From Bacteroidota bacterium (GTDB lineage: Bacteria; Bacteroidota; Bacteroidia; Flavobacteriales_D; Crocinitomicaceae), in NCBI GenBank assembly GCA_006226425.1, contig SBGX01000019.1, positions 1 through 64,000 of the forward strand: 64,000 nt of DNA. The letters are read 5' to 3'. Position 1 is the first letter of the stretch. The number at the start of each line of letters is the position of its first letter. Below, piece after piece: positions 49,907 through 59,129 of the stretch. The position numbers and the translations under genes are program-made. The notes beneath the pieces were generated by a model that was given only the letters and a program-made list of their open reading frames with translations, was not told the DNA's origin and searched no databases.

Positions 49907-50518
49907 ATGAAAAATCAGGCTGTTTATACTTCTTTGATTCTCCTGATTTTGCTGTTCTCTTCGTGTCAGCGGAAAACAGCAGACAAAGATGCCAGGGCCA
50001 TTCTCGAGGAGGCAAACTTCAACTTTTCACATAAGAAACGTTCGTACCATCAGGGAGTCTATTTTTTCCTTCCGGAGTACCTCAAAAAGGACTATTCGGT
50101 GGGACATCTCATTCAGGATGACGGACTTTCACTCTCCAATCAGGATATTTCCCTTCATTTCTCTATCGAACGATTCAATGAAGAAGATGCCCAGGATTTT
50201 CGTTTTGCGCAAAACTGGAACAAAAGCAATGTCGAAGCTGTTCAGAATTTTTATTTGGCCAAACGAGGTTCTTCCCTGACGAATGCCAGTAGTGCCATTA
50301 TCAACGAGAACCCCAAGGGTTCCAGGCTCAATGGGATTCACCAATTTATGAGTGGAAAAGCAACTTTCTTTGCGGAAAATGCGATGTACTTCATTTCAAC
50401 GGTAGAGAAAAAAGTGGATGGTCAGACATACTATTACGTTATCCAGTTTGTGACCACCCCCGAACTTGCTGCATACCTTCGGGACGATTTTCTTCAAACG
50501 GTCAAAAACATGTACTAG
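49907..50518 (+). CDS. Hypothetical lipoprotein, 203 residues
   Basis: Start at ATG 49907 (the longer frame begins at TTG); the lipobox LLILLFSSCQRK follows directly. The mature protein is hydrophilic, with phrases HFSIERFNEEDAQDF, GIHQFMSGKATFFAENAMYFI and YYYVIQFVTTPELAAYLRDD. It may be a small alpha/beta domain; no family recognised. The NUDIX gene starts 5 bases after its stop, so they are co-transcribed. Confidence 0.75.
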   Translation: MKNQAVYTSLILLILLFSSCQRKTADKDARAILEEANFNFSHKKRSYHQGVYFFLPEYLKKDYSVGHLIQDDGLSLSNQDISLHFSIERFNEEDAQDFRFAQNWNKSNVEAVQNFYLAKRGSSLTNASSAIINENPKGSRLNGIHQFMSGKATFFAENAMYFISTVEKKVDGQTYYYVIQFVTTPELAAYLRDDFLQTVKNMY

Positions 50519-50523
50519 ACCGC

Positions 50524-51156
50524 ATGGATTTTGCCCAAAAGCTGAAACAGACCCTTCTTCAGGAATTGCCGGGCGAATCCTTTCAATATCGCATGGCACC
50601 CGTTTCCCGACCTCGTTTTCAAGAAAGTCAGAAATTGGTTGAAAATTATCGGGAATCAGCGGTCGCGGTCATTTTACATCAGCTCTCTCAGGAAGAACAT
50701 GGAATTATTCTGATCCAGCGACCGGAGTACAAAGGTTCTCACAGTGGTCAGGTTTCTTTTCCGGGTGGAAAAAAAGAGCATCATGATGACTCTCTTCTTG
50801 AAACGGCCCAACGTGAATGTCATGAAGAAATTGGACTGGAACTGAATGCTCAACACTACCTGGGACAATTGAGTCCGGTACTTATCCCGGTCAGTGGTTT
50901 TCACGTGGAGCCACATGTATTTTTCCATGATGATCTACCTCAACTAGAAGCCGATCCCCGCGAAGTGCAGCACATTTTTAACATTCGTACTAATGAATTG
51001 CTGGACGATCAGAATATCCGCCAAACGAAAATAAAACTGGAATCAGGTGCCTTTCTAAGGGACGTTCCTTACTTCGATCTGGAACGAAAAGTGATCTGGG
51101 GAGCCACTGCTCTTATCCTCAGTGAATTGAAAGAAGTCCTAAGACGAAGTATTTAA
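50524..51156 (+). CDS. NUDIX hydrolase, CoA pyrophosphatase type
   Basis: 210 residues. FPGGKKEHHDDSLLETA followed by RECHEEIGLEL: the NUDIX box in the form PGGxxxxxDxSLxxTAxRExxEEIG, in which Asp stands where Glu usually precedes, as in the CoA-specific UPF0035/NudL group. The upstream stretch EHGIILIQRPEYKGSHSGQVS also fits. It hydrolyses CoA (or related) to 4'-phosphopantetheine and 3',5'-ADP. It ends one base before the convergent DUF5723 gene. Confidence 0.9.
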   Translation: MDFAQKLKQTLLQELPGESFQYRMAPVSRPRFQESQKLVENYRESAVAVILHQLSQEEHGIILIQRPEYKGSHSGQVSFPGGKKEHHDDSLLETAQRECHEEIGLELNAQHYLGQLSPVLIPVSGFHVEPHVFFHDDLPQLEADPREVQHIFNIRTNELLDDQNIRQTKIKLESGAFLRDVPYFDLERKVIWGATALILSELKEVLRRSI

Positions 51157-52662
51157 TCAGAATCGGAATCGCGCGATTCCCAATGCACCGGACACCGTAT
51201 TCGATTCGGTACTGAAAAAGGTAAGAGCATCCCTGGAAGCGATCCCAAATTCATACTTTCCTCCTTTCAACACAAAATTCACCCCACATGGAACATTGGT
51301 CTGGTACAATCCTCCTCCCAGAAATCCGACACTGATGTGAAGCCATTTGAGCGGACGAACCTCCATGCCGGAAGAAAAAACAAAATTCTGAATGCTTCCC
51401 GGATTATCCCGATTAAACGGAGCCACCAAATCAATACCGATCGAGAAGCGATCAAAGGGATGGAAACTTGCCCCAATCCTCACGTTTGCGGGATTTGCCA
51501 AACGGAATTCTTCCTGGCCAACCAGGGTTAATAGTCCATCTGATGAAAGCATTTTCTCCAGGGATTTCATCACGTTCTCGTTTTTAATCCCATTAAAACC
51601 GATTGATCCAACCAAGGTATCCCTGATTTGATACAAATTGTGTTTGTACGTGACCCAACCCACATTATTCAGGGCCAGGGCCAGACGCACCTTATTTCCC
51701 ATTAAAGTGGCACTAACAGCAGCATCCACGCCGAAACCATTCCCAACGACCGGTGGTAGTCCGTGATCATTGTAGTTTAGAATAGAAGTAGGATTACTCA
51801 GGGCCACGTCCCCATAATCAATTCCAAAAGAAGGAGTCAGGGAAGAAAGCATTCGTACACCCCGGGCATCCGAGTCAAACTGGAACATCGCCATCGAATG
51901 GATAATTCTCCCCCCCAGACCTGCATAAAGGGAAATCCCTTCTCCTATCCCAAACACCTTTCTTCCATAAGCCAGGTTATAGGAACGATTCCACAACATC
52001 CGAATGGAGCTTCCTCTTGTAAGTTCGCTGATTTTTAGGGGGACTGAAATGGTTCCTAATACCACATTTCCAAGCGTATCATCCGAAATTCCTTCATGAT
52101 TCATGATCCGGCTTGTATCCGCCCCAAAAACGACGGTCAGGGAATCAAAATACGGAGCTATTTTGCCTCGAAACACCAGATCGCTCAGGTTCTCATTCAG
52201 GCGAGAATACCAACTATAACTTTCAACCACATTGAATGCAATACCACCTAACAATTTTCCCTGAAAAGAAATCCCTCCCCAGTTATAATTCGCATCCAGA
52301 GCAATTCCTTTTTCTGCATATTGGGCCGCAGTTTCTCGTTGTTTCTCCCAATCCAGTTCTTCAGTTCGGCGAGCCTGGCCGTACAAGGTTTTTGCAAAAC
52401 TTCTCAAACGAGCACTGGTTAGTGCTTCCGAATAAATTCCTCCGTTAGCTTCAAAGCCTCCGGCTGTGAACTTGTACTTCTCATAGGGACGTTCCCAACC
52501 CAGTGCCGAAACATTAATACCCAGGCAATGATAATCACTTACAAAGGTTGTTGCCACACCTTTTCCAACCGTCGTATAAGCAACTCCCTGTATCTGTGAA
52601 ACAATACTCAATGGAAGCAGGCATGCAAGAATAAACAGTAACTTCTTTTCGAATCTATACAT
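51157..52662 (-). CDS. DUF5723-like outer-membrane protein
   Basis: 501 residues. Signal peptide LLFILACLLPLSIVSQ. Long beta-barrel-like sequence with many alternating aromatic residues (IASRDALTFFSTES near the C-terminus) and phrases GINVSALGWERPYEKYKF, SLYAGLGGRIIHSMAMF and RIGASFHPFDRFSIGIDLVAP. It fits the Bacteroidota DUF5723 family of FadL-like outer-membrane proteins; function unknown. An 8-base convergent neighbour gap to the NUDIX gene is absent (directly abutting). A promoter/hairpin region lies 74 bases upstream of its start. Confidence 0.82.
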   Translation of the reverse strand: MYRFEKKLLFILACLLPLSIVSQIQGVAYTTVGKGVATTFVSDYHCLGINVSALGWERPYEKYKFTAGGFEANGGIYSEALTSARLRSFAKTLYGQARRTEELDWEKQRETAAQYAEKGIALDANYNWGGISFQGKLLGGIAFNVVESYSWYSRLNENLSDLVFRGKIAPYFDSLTVVFGADTSRIMNHEGISDDTLGNVVLGTISVPLKISELTRGSSIRMLWNRSYNLAYGRKVFGIGEGISLYAGLGGRIIHSMAMFQFDSDARGVRMLSSLTPSFGIDYGDVALSNPTSILNYNDHGLPPVVGNGFGVDAAVSATLMGNKVRLALALNNVGWVTYKHNLYQIRDTLVGSIGFNGIKNENVMKSLEKMLSSDGLLTLVGQEEFRLANPANVRIGASFHPFDRFSIGIDLVAPFNRDNPGSIQNFVFSSGMEVRPLKWLHISVGFLGGGLYQTNVPCGVNFVLKGGKYEFGIASRDALTFFSTESNTVSGALGIARFRF

Positions 52663-52730
52663 GGTAATCGTCTAACTCCTTGATAAAATTAGGGATTATT
52701 TCAGTTCAATATCTTTTCGGGAGGACTAAA

Positions 52731-52772
52731 AAATAAAAAGAGGAGAAAATCAAATGGATCTACTCCTCTTTT
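52731..52772 (-). terminator. Terminator-like hairpin upstream of the DUF5723 gene
   Basis: Minus strand: AAAAGAGGAG...CTCCTCTTTT with a 17-base loop, then TATTTTTT. It could end transcription of the 52916 gene, or of a short RNA from the promoter at 52834, or attenuate the DUF5723 gene. Confidence 0.75.
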
Positions 52773-52829
52773 TACTAAACCATGCTAAAACTATAAAACC
52801 CAAATCAGGCCTTCTAACCCTGACTTGTT
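52736..52829 (-). ncRNA. Candidate small RNA (~95 bases)
   Basis: A perfect promoter (52834-52864) is followed, without any ORF, by a TCAGG/CCTGA hairpin near 52803-52823 and by the terminator hairpin at 52731-52772. The span would give a RNA of about 95 bases. Alternatively this is the long leader of the DUF5723 gene with an attenuator. Confidence 0.4.
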
Positions 52830-52833
52830 AATA

Positions 52834-52864
52834 CAAAGGTACATCAAATTTGATTCCCTCCAAA
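52834..52864 (-). promoter_or_regulatory. Perfect-consensus promoter upstream of DUF5723
   Basis: Minus strand TTTG (52864-52861), 19-base spacer, TACCTTTG (52841-52834). It lies 172 bases before ATG 52662, with a terminator between them. Confidence 0.65.
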
Positions 52865-52915
52865 TATTTTAACATTTTTTTACCAAAAGCTAACTTTTCC
52901 TGCGGACTCTCCACT

Positions 52916-53773
52916 TTACTCTACCGGATCTCCAAACCGATAGCGCAGGGTGAGACCAACACTGATCACACTGAAGTCGTGGCTATACAATAAATCTTCC
53001 ATCGCCTTATCTGTGCGATAATTTGGATTCAATGCAACATTATTTGAATAATCATTTAAGTCTTCCTGAAACACGGTTTCTTGTTCATATACACTCAGTT
53101 GACTCATGGCATCATTTCCATTTTTTTGAAAACTTTGCACATAGCTGTTTTTGGCTGTCTGTCTGAACAGATCATAACTCAGAAACAAATCAAGTTCAAA
53201 AGCGGGACCTATCTTTTTTGAAAGTCCCAATTGCTGTCTAAAGCCAGGCGAAAATCTGTAGATCAGCGTTCTTTCTTCGATCGTATGATCTGGATTCCCC
53301 CCTACTCCTTTCATTTGTGTCCGCAGGGTACTCTCGGAAGTTAATGGAACGATCAAGCCGGAGGACATCCAAAAGCCCAGACCCTGTGCCTCTGATTTGA
53401 TCCTTACCGAAGGAATTATTCTTCCCTGAATGGCCTTTCCCTCTTTTAAAAGATATTCTCCTCCGTAATCCAGGTATTCCAATTGTTGTGACTCTCCGAA
53501 AAGATGCTCATAGGAAAATCGCAATTCGAAATTTCGGCTCATGGCCAATCCTGTTTCTATTCCCAATTGCCATCCAACTCCCATATTTCCATGCACGTTG
53601 GAGAGCGATTGTCCGGAAGCGGGAACTGTTACTTTTTGCTGACCGATCAACGAATGCGGGGCAGACATTCCATAAGCAACTCTTGCACCGACAAAAAACT
53701 GTTGACACAATCCTGGGACCACTCCCAGAACACTCAACATGAAGATTAGTAAAAGCTTGTTTTTTGAAGCCAT
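52916..53773 (-). CDS. Outer-membrane beta-barrel protein, 285 residues
   Basis: Signal peptide LLLIFMLSVLGVVPGLCQ. Alternating beta pattern with GVGWQLGIETGLAMSRNFELRF, FSPGFRQQLGLSKKIGPAFEL, ending ISVGLTLRYRFGDPVE, typical of porin-family OMPs of this phylum. Small barrel, no plug domain. Function unknown. Confidence 0.8.
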   Translation of the reverse strand: MASKNKLLLIFMLSVLGVVPGLCQQFFVGARVAYGMSAPHSLIGQQKVTVPASGQSLSNVHGNMGVGWQLGIETGLAMSRNFELRFSYEHLFGESQQLEYLDYGGEYLLKEGKAIQGRIIPSVRIKSEAQGLGFWMSSGLIVPLTSESTLRTQMKGVGGNPDHTIEERTLIYRFSPGFRQQLGLSKKIGPAFELDLFLSYDLFRQTAKNSYVQSFQKNGNDAMSQLSVYEQETVFQEDLNDYSNNVALNPNYRTDKAMEDLLYSHDFSVISVGLTLRYRFGDPVE

Positions 53774-53894
53774 GTCACAAAACTACATATTTACTTGTAT
53801 TAAGATTACAAGATTCTATGTGATTCTCTATCCTTCGGGTTTCTTTTTCGCGGAATATGCCGTAATTTTAGAACTTAGAAGCTGAACTATCTTC

Positions 53895-56240
53895 ATGAAA
53901 ACTCTTTTCCTTTACCTCTTTCTCGTTTACCTGTCTGGATCACTTTTATCCCAGAACGAAACATACTCTAAAGCTCGTGTTTTGCTGAAGGATAAATCCA
54001 TAAGCGAGCTAGAAAAAATTGGTATTTCTCCAGATCATGGGACCTACAAACCCGGACATTTTTACATCAACGATTTTTCAAAAGAACAATTAAAGCTTAT
54101 CCGTGAGCAGGGTTTTGAAGTGGAAGTTCTCATAGAGGATGTCGTCCGCTTTTACCAACAAAGAGCCTTTGATGAAAGTGAATTTCGAAACGCCAATTGC
54201 ACCAATGAAACGGCTTCCCTCCCCGAGGTGCCAGAAAATTTTAAATTGGGTTCCATGGGAGGCTACTATACCTACCAGGAGTTTTTGGATGAGGTGGACC
54301 TCATGACGCAGAAATACCCCAATCTGATTAGCGCCAAAAAAGAAATCGGCAATTTTAAAACCTACGAAGACAGACCTATCTACTGGCTGAAAATTTCAGA
54401 CAATCCAAATCAGGATGAAGATGAAGCCGAAGTTCTTTATACTTCTATTCATCACGCCCGGGAACCACTTAGCCTGAGTAATACCATCTTCTACATGTGG
54501 TATTTGCTGGAAAATTATGACAAAAGCGATCGAATTCGTTTTCTGGTGGACGAAAGTGAACTATACTTTGTTCCACTCCTCAACCCGGACGGATACATCT
54601 ATAATGAAACGACCGAACCTCAAGGAGGAGGACTTTGGCGAAAAAACCGACGCGACAACAACAATGGAACCTTCGGAGTGGATCTGAACCGGAATTACGG
54701 ACATGCCTGGGGAACGACAGGAATCAGTATGAATCCTTCTGCGGATACCTATCCCGGCACCGGACAGTTCTCGGAACCGGAAACTCAGGCGATGAAATGG
54801 TTCTGCGAGCAACATCAATTTCGACTGGCATTCAATGCACACACCTATAGCAACCTGTTTCTCTTCCCAATCGGCTCTACAGAAAATGACTTCGCAGAAG
54901 AACACGACTACTTTCAAAGTCTGGGCAATCATTTCGCCCGGGACAATCATTTCGTGGCTCAAAAAGCGTCTCTCCTCTATCCCGCTTCAGGAGATTCCGA
55001 TGACTATATGTACCTGGAAGACCTCGACGTTAAAGACAAAATTTATGCCTTCACCCCGGAAATCGGGAGTCAGGCCGATGGCTTCTGGCCTGCTTCCGGA
55101 AAGATCACTCCGACCTGTCAATTGATGCTTCATGCAAATCTCAGCCTGGCCCATGCGGCACACAATTACTGGACTGCGAATGAATTAGACGCCAGCAAAA
55201 TCACTAGTTTAACTGGTTCCTTTCATCACCGGGTTCAACGATTAGGACTGGAAAACCAAACACTCAACTTGTCTCTGAAACCGCTTCAAGGGATTCAACA
55301 GCTTGGCACACCAATCAACTACCAGCTTGATTTGAATGCCAGCCAGGAAGGAGAAATTAGCTTTCAACTGGATCCACTGATCCAAAATGGAGATACGATT
55401 TCTTATATTTTAACCCGAAATCTGGGAAAATTAACCCTTCGAGATACGGTCATCAAAACGTTCGGCGGAAGTAGCATGCAATTACTCGACCCGGCAAGCA
55501 ATACCGATCAGTGGATTGGAAACTGGTCACAGACTGATGAATTCTTTGTTTCTCCGGATTTTTCCTTCACCGATAGTCCGAATTCAACATACGCCAATGG
55601 CGATAACAAATTCTGGCAATTGAAGGACACCATCAATCTGATGGAAGCTACCCAGGCCGAAGTGCAGTTTTATGCCCGTTGGGACATTGAAGCTGATTTC
55701 GACTACGCCCGGCTCGAAGTTTCCATTGACAATGGAATGAGTTGGATCGGTCAATGTGGAAAATATACCGTGACGGGTAGTGGCGGGTTTGGAAGTGTGC
55801 AACCAAACAACGAACCTCTTTACGAAGGACAACAGAACGACTGGGTACTGGAAGAAATTTCCTTAAATGATTACCTGGGAGAAAAAATCTTGCTGCGCTT
55901 CGTTCTTAAAAGCGATCAGGGAGTTGCCAAGGATGGCTTCTATGTGGATGACTTCAAGCTATTCTATGACCAACCCAACAAAAAAACAGAGAACCCCATT
56001 TTCCAGGTTTTCCCATCTCCAGCACAGGACATCCTTTACATCAGTTATCCAACCAGTCTTCAAGGCTTTGTATTAAAATTATATGACGAACAGGGAAGGT
56101 TAAGCTTGTCAAGGGAATTACAAAATCCAGGGCATACGGATCAGGTAAACATTTCTGGACTCTCCCATGGGATTTATCAGGCAGAGCTCATTGACCTTGC
56201 AAAAAACAGTCATCGGACAAAAGTCATGATCATACACTAA
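53895..56240 (+). CDS. M14 zinc carboxypeptidase with T9SS sorting domain
   Basis: 781 residues. Signal peptide; N-terminal ~110-residue propeptide-like segment; the M14 domain has zinc ligands H187-x2-E190 in IHHAREPLS, a later His in FNAHTYSN, substrate-binding GVDLNRNYGHAW, and catalytic Glu in FTPEIGS. A beta-sandwich follows (FDYARLEVSIDNGMSW), and the last ~75 residues are a T9SS sorting domain (FQVFPSPAQDILYI... ending TKVMIIH). It removes C-terminal residues from proteins outside the cell. All catalytic positions are present. Confidence 0.93.
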   Translation: MKTLFLYLFLVYLSGSLLSQNETYSKARVLLKDKSISELEKIGISPDHGTYKPGHFYINDFSKEQLKLIREQGFEVEVLIEDVVRFYQQRAFDESEFRNANCTNETASLPEVPENFKLGSMGGYYTYQEFLDEVDLMTQKYPNLISAKKEIGNFKTYEDRPIYWLKISDNPNQDEDEAEVLYTSIHHAREPLSLSNTIFYMWYLLENYDKSDRIRFLVDESELYFVPLLNPDGYIYNETTEPQGGGLWRKNRRDNNNGTFGVDLNRNYGHAWGTTGISMNPSADTYPGTGQFSEPETQAMKWFCEQHQFRLAFNAHTYSNLFLFPIGSTENDFAEEHDYFQSLGNHFARDNHFVAQKASLLYPASGDSDDYMYLEDLDVKDKIYAFTPEIGSQADGFWPASGKITPTCQLMLHANLSLAHAAHNYWTANELDASKITSLTGSFHHRVQRLGLENQTLNLSLKPLQGIQQLGTPINYQLDLNASQEGEISFQLDPLIQNGDTISYILTRNLGKLTLRDTVIKTFGGSSMQLLDPASNTDQWIGNWSQTDEFFVSPDFSFTDSPNSTYANGDNKFWQLKDTINLMEATQAEVQFYARWDIEADFDYARLEVSIDNGMSWIGQCGKYTVTGSGGFGSVQPNNEPLYEGQQNDWVLEEISLNDYLGEKILLRFVLKSDQGVAKDGFYVDDFKLFYDQPNKKTENPIFQVFPSPAQDILYISYPTSLQGFVLKLYDEQGRLSLSRELQNPGHTDQVNISGLSHGIYQAELIDLAKNSHRTKVMIIH

Positions 56241-56271
56241 ATTTGGCCCAAAACTTGTACCGAAATTCACT

Positions 56272-57348
56272 ATGAAAAACATCTTCTTCCTGATCCTGAT
56301 CAGTTTGTCTTTCCAACTATTTGCCCAGCAAGCTCCTTTTATTGACTTCAACCGTTTTTTTAAGACTTTTTACAAAGGCAACTTCCGACAACTGGAATTT
56401 CAACCGATTAGGAGCTATGAAGGAAGTGATCAACTAACCTGTTACATTGACAGTCGGGGAGATTTCAAAGTGTATGATGGGGAAGAAGTCATCCCACTCA
56501 GTAATCAAATAGTAAAATACCAACTTGGAGATTATCTCCTGGCCTGGAACATCGGTCCTGCCCTTTTTTATCTGGACAAAAAAGAAAAGAAATTGCTCAC
56601 CACCTTCGGAAATCGTTACGAAGTTCGGGACAGCTTGCTTGTTTACGAGGATACCAGGTACAATTCTGTGTCCGTCCTGTACAAAAACAAAACGCGCGAG
56701 CTGTATCAAATGGTTGGTGATCTGCGCATGCCGATCTCCTACGGAGACAATATTTTTGTCCTGAAAGACAATGGAGATTACTACAAATTTTTCTGGAGAG
56801 ATTCCATCTATGATTTCGATGTTTATAACCGCCCCATTCAATTTTCATGCGGCCGGGACATCCTCTGTTTCAATGATCCAATCAATCAAAGTTTCACAGC
56901 TTTTGACCATGGCGAGCTCATTGATCTGGAAGCCAATTTCGTCAAAAAATATGAGGCCGGAAGAGGCTTCCTCGCCTATCAGGATCAACAGGGAAACCTT
57001 TGGCACTATCAGGGCGGTGAAAAACAAAAACTATCAAGCTATACCGCAGACAACTGGGAAGTCCGGGATGACATGATCATTTGGATGGAAAATAGCTTTT
57101 TATATGTTCTGGAAAATGGAAAAAAGAAACAGTTGCTGAACTACGTTCCGAAAGACTACAAGATCAAAAATAAAGTCTTTGTTTTCAGAAATCTCATGGG
57201 GGGAGTCAGTGTGTATTTTAATGGAAAAACACACGAACTCACCAAGCAATTAAATGCTTCTTACGAGATTTTTGGAAACACCGTCCTGGTGCAGTTATTT
57301 AACAGCTCCTTCCTCGTCTTCAACGAGGGAAAAACTTATTCTTACTGA
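56272..57348 (+). CDS. Secreted repeat protein, possibly a beta-propeller
   Basis: 358 residues; signal peptide NIFFLILISLSFQLFAQ. The mature part shows a recurrent ~45-residue pattern of Y/V-x-V-x-D-x-L-x-Y...V-x-x-x-G/N-K-x-x-x-L (LGDYLLAWN, VRDSLLVYED, YGDNIFVLKD, VRDDMIIWMEN, IKNKVFVFRN), about seven units, as in a beta-propeller of an unrecognised family. It starts 31 bases after the carboxypeptidase gene, so may be co-transcribed. Its stop abuts the convergent gene at 57349. Confidence 0.75.
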   Translation: MKNIFFLILISLSFQLFAQQAPFIDFNRFFKTFYKGNFRQLEFQPIRSYEGSDQLTCYIDSRGDFKVYDGEEVIPLSNQIVKYQLGDYLLAWNIGPALFYLDKKEKKLLTTFGNRYEVRDSLLVYEDTRYNSVSVLYKNKTRELYQMVGDLRMPISYGDNIFVLKDNGDYYKFFWRDSIYDFDVYNRPIQFSCGRDILCFNDPINQSFTAFDHGELIDLEANFVKKYEAGRGFLAYQDQQGNLWHYQGGEKQKLSSYTADNWEVRDDMIIWMENSFLYVLENGKKKQLLNYVPKDYKIKNKVFVFRNLMGGVSVYFNGKTHELTKQLNASYEIFGNTVLVQLFNSSFLVFNEGKTYSY

Positions 57349-57861
57349 TCAATCGTGATCGTCGTGCTCTCCCTCCTCATGGTGTTCATGATGATCTTCG
57401 GGAGCTTTGAAATTTTCCCGGGATTCAAGATGCGCAATCTGTCCTCCTGATTTTCCAACTTCATTAGCCATAAAACAGCCACCCAATGCCACTAGCAAGG
57501 TCACGAAATGAACATAAATCCCCCATTTCTTTTTTGTCAACCCTGCGAACAATGCCACCACAGATAGTGCAATGATTCCGTAAGCAAAAAACATAAAGGT
57601 TTCCGCTCTCTCTTCATGCTCATGAATCAGGTGATGCGTTTCCCGATCCATCCCAGGCATGTGTTCCACAATCTCTTCGGCACCTTCCCCACTCGTAAAG
57701 GCTGGAATGGCAAAAATGGTCGATACCAGCAATAAAAAAGCGGCCGTATTCCTGGTAGCATCAGACTTCAACAAAATTCCCAGAATGAGTACCAGAGTTC
57801 CCAGAATCAATCCAATGATCGGAAAATGATTCACCAAAAGATGCATGTGTGCTTCGTTCAT
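57349..57861 (-). CDS. Four-TM membrane protein with His-rich tail (DUF2231-like)
   Basis: 170 residues. Four membrane segments (HFPIIGLILGTLVLILGILL; FLLLVSTIFAIPAF; FFAYGIIALSVVALFAGL; IYVHFVTLLVALGGCFM) and N-terminal MHLLVNHFPIIG, the DUF2231-type opening. The tail (DHHEHHEEGEHDDHD) is rich in His and acidic residues, a likely metal-binding patch. A second His/Glu loop (THHLIHEHEERAE) lies between segments 2 and 3. Role unknown; metal sensing or buffering is a guess. Confidence 0.78.
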   Translation of the reverse strand: MNEAHMHLLVNHFPIIGLILGTLVLILGILLKSDATRNTAAFLLLVSTIFAIPAFTSGEGAEEIVEHMPGMDRETHHLIHEHEERAETFMFFAYGIIALSVVALFAGLTKKKWGIYVHFVTLLVALGGCFMANEVGKSGGQIAHLESRENFKAPEDHHEHHEEGEHDDHD

Positions 57862-57891
57862 TTTTATTCTTTTTAAGTTTTTATTTGATTT

Positions 57892-58656
57892 TTACCAACT
57901 ACCACCGGCTCCACCACCACCAGAACTTCCACCGCCAAAGCCTCCGAAGCCTCCGCCTCCTGAAAATGAGCTTCCTCCACCACTATAACCGCCAAAGGAA
58001 CCCCCACTATAATAGGTACGACCTCCGCCGCCACCGCCGCCTTTTCGTCTCCTGAAAATAATGAGCAGAATGATCACGATAATTATAATCGTTAGCCAGA
58101 TATTCCCTTCCCTTTGATCGTAATTATAGCCATAAGATTGATGGTCAAACTCCCCCTTGGCAAGCCCCATGAGAACATCCACAGCAGCGTCAATCCCCTG
58201 GTAATAGTTTTCGGCTTTAAAATTGGGAATTAATTCATTTTCGACGATCCGCTTCGCCACCGCATCCGGGATCACGGGTTCTAAACCATAACCGACAGCA
58301 ATATAAACCTTTCGACCTCCATTCTCTTCGGTAGGCTTTACAAGAAGTACGACCCCGTTATTGAGATCCTTTTTTCCGACTCCCCACTCTATTAGCAACT
58401 CGGTTGCAAATGTGTTTGCATCCATTCCTGCCAAATCATCTACAATAACTACGGCTATCTCGTTGGAGGTACTATCTTTAAATTGAAGCAATTTTCGCTC
58501 TAAAGTTTCTTGTTCCGAATCGTTAATTAAATTGGGAAAAGCTTTCGAAAAATTGCTAACCAGCCTAGGAGGATTAAACTGCGAGGGGATTCCTTCCGAT
58601 TGAGCAAATCCCTGAAAGACCAGTAATAATATTCCAATGAATTGCAGTAACCTCAT
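57892..58656 (-). CDS. TPM-domain protein with Gly-rich tail (YgcG-like)
   Basis: 254 residues. Signal peptide (QFIGILLLVFQGFAQ), TPM domain (LVSNFSKAFPNLINDSEQ, NEIAVVIVDDLAGMD, LLIEWGVGKKDLNNGVVLLV, YIAVGYGLEPVIPDA), a membrane segment (IIIIVIILLIIFRRR) and a C-terminal low-complexity Gly/Ser tail. It overlaps the second TPM gene by 4 bases. TPM proteins act as envelope phosphatases or photosystem/oxidase assembly factors in other lineages; the role here is unknown. Confidence 0.9.
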   Translation of the reverse strand: MRLLQFIGILLLVFQGFAQSEGIPSQFNPPRLVSNFSKAFPNLINDSEQETLERKLLQFKDSTSNEIAVVIVDDLAGMDANTFATELLIEWGVGKKDLNNGVVLLVKPTEENGGRKVYIAVGYGLEPVIPDAVAKRIVENELIPNFKAENYYQGIDAAVDVLMGLAKGEFDHQSYGYNYDQREGNIWLTIIIIVIILLIIFRRRKGGGGGGGRTYYSGGSFGGYSGGGSSFSGGGGFGGFGGGSSGGGGAGGSW

Positions 58657-59102
58657 TCTTGCTCCAGGTCTTCGTTAAATGAAATATCATCAGACAATTC
58701 ATTCACATCGTCTGTCTGATATGGGAAATAGGTCTTTAACTTTCCTCCAACCGTTTTAATTCCCTCGGTTAGACCGTCGATAAAATTACCTGACTTGAAG
58801 TGTTCCTGCATGACGTCCCGAATGGAATCCCAAAAGTTTGATGGCACTTTTTCGTTGATCCCACGATCTCCAATGATGGCAAACTTTTTGTCCTCCACAG
58901 CCATGAAGATAAGTACTCCATTCCGCTGTTCCGTCTGATGCATTTTCAAACGTTCAAAAATCCGAATTGCCTGGTCTTTGGGATCAGAAGAACAACGTGC
59001 AGAGAGATGCAAACGAATTTCCCCCGAAGTATTTAACTCGGCTTCTTTGATCGCAGCAACCAACTGTTCCTGTTGTTCTTCCGAAAAAAAATCTTTAGCC
59101 AT
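58653..59102 (-). CDS. TPM-domain protein without signal peptide
   Basis: 149 residues. The TPM domain alone: FSEEQQEQLVAAIKEAELNTSG, EIRLHLSARC, RNGVLIFMAVEDKKFAIIGDRGI, ending in an acidic tail. No signal peptide or membrane segment, so probably cytoplasmic. Between LemA (27-base gap) and the YgcG-like gene (4-base overlap) in one operon. Confidence 0.9.
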   Translation of the reverse strand: MAKDFFSEEQQEQLVAAIKEAELNTSGEIRLHLSARCSSDPKDQAIRIFERLKMHQTEQRNGVLIFMAVEDKKFAIIGDRGINEKVPSNFWDSIRDVMQEHFKSGNFIDGLTEGIKTVGGKLKTYFPYQTDDVNELSDDISFNEDLEQE

Positions 59103-59129
59103 CCAACTATGGAATTACAGGCAGCAAGC

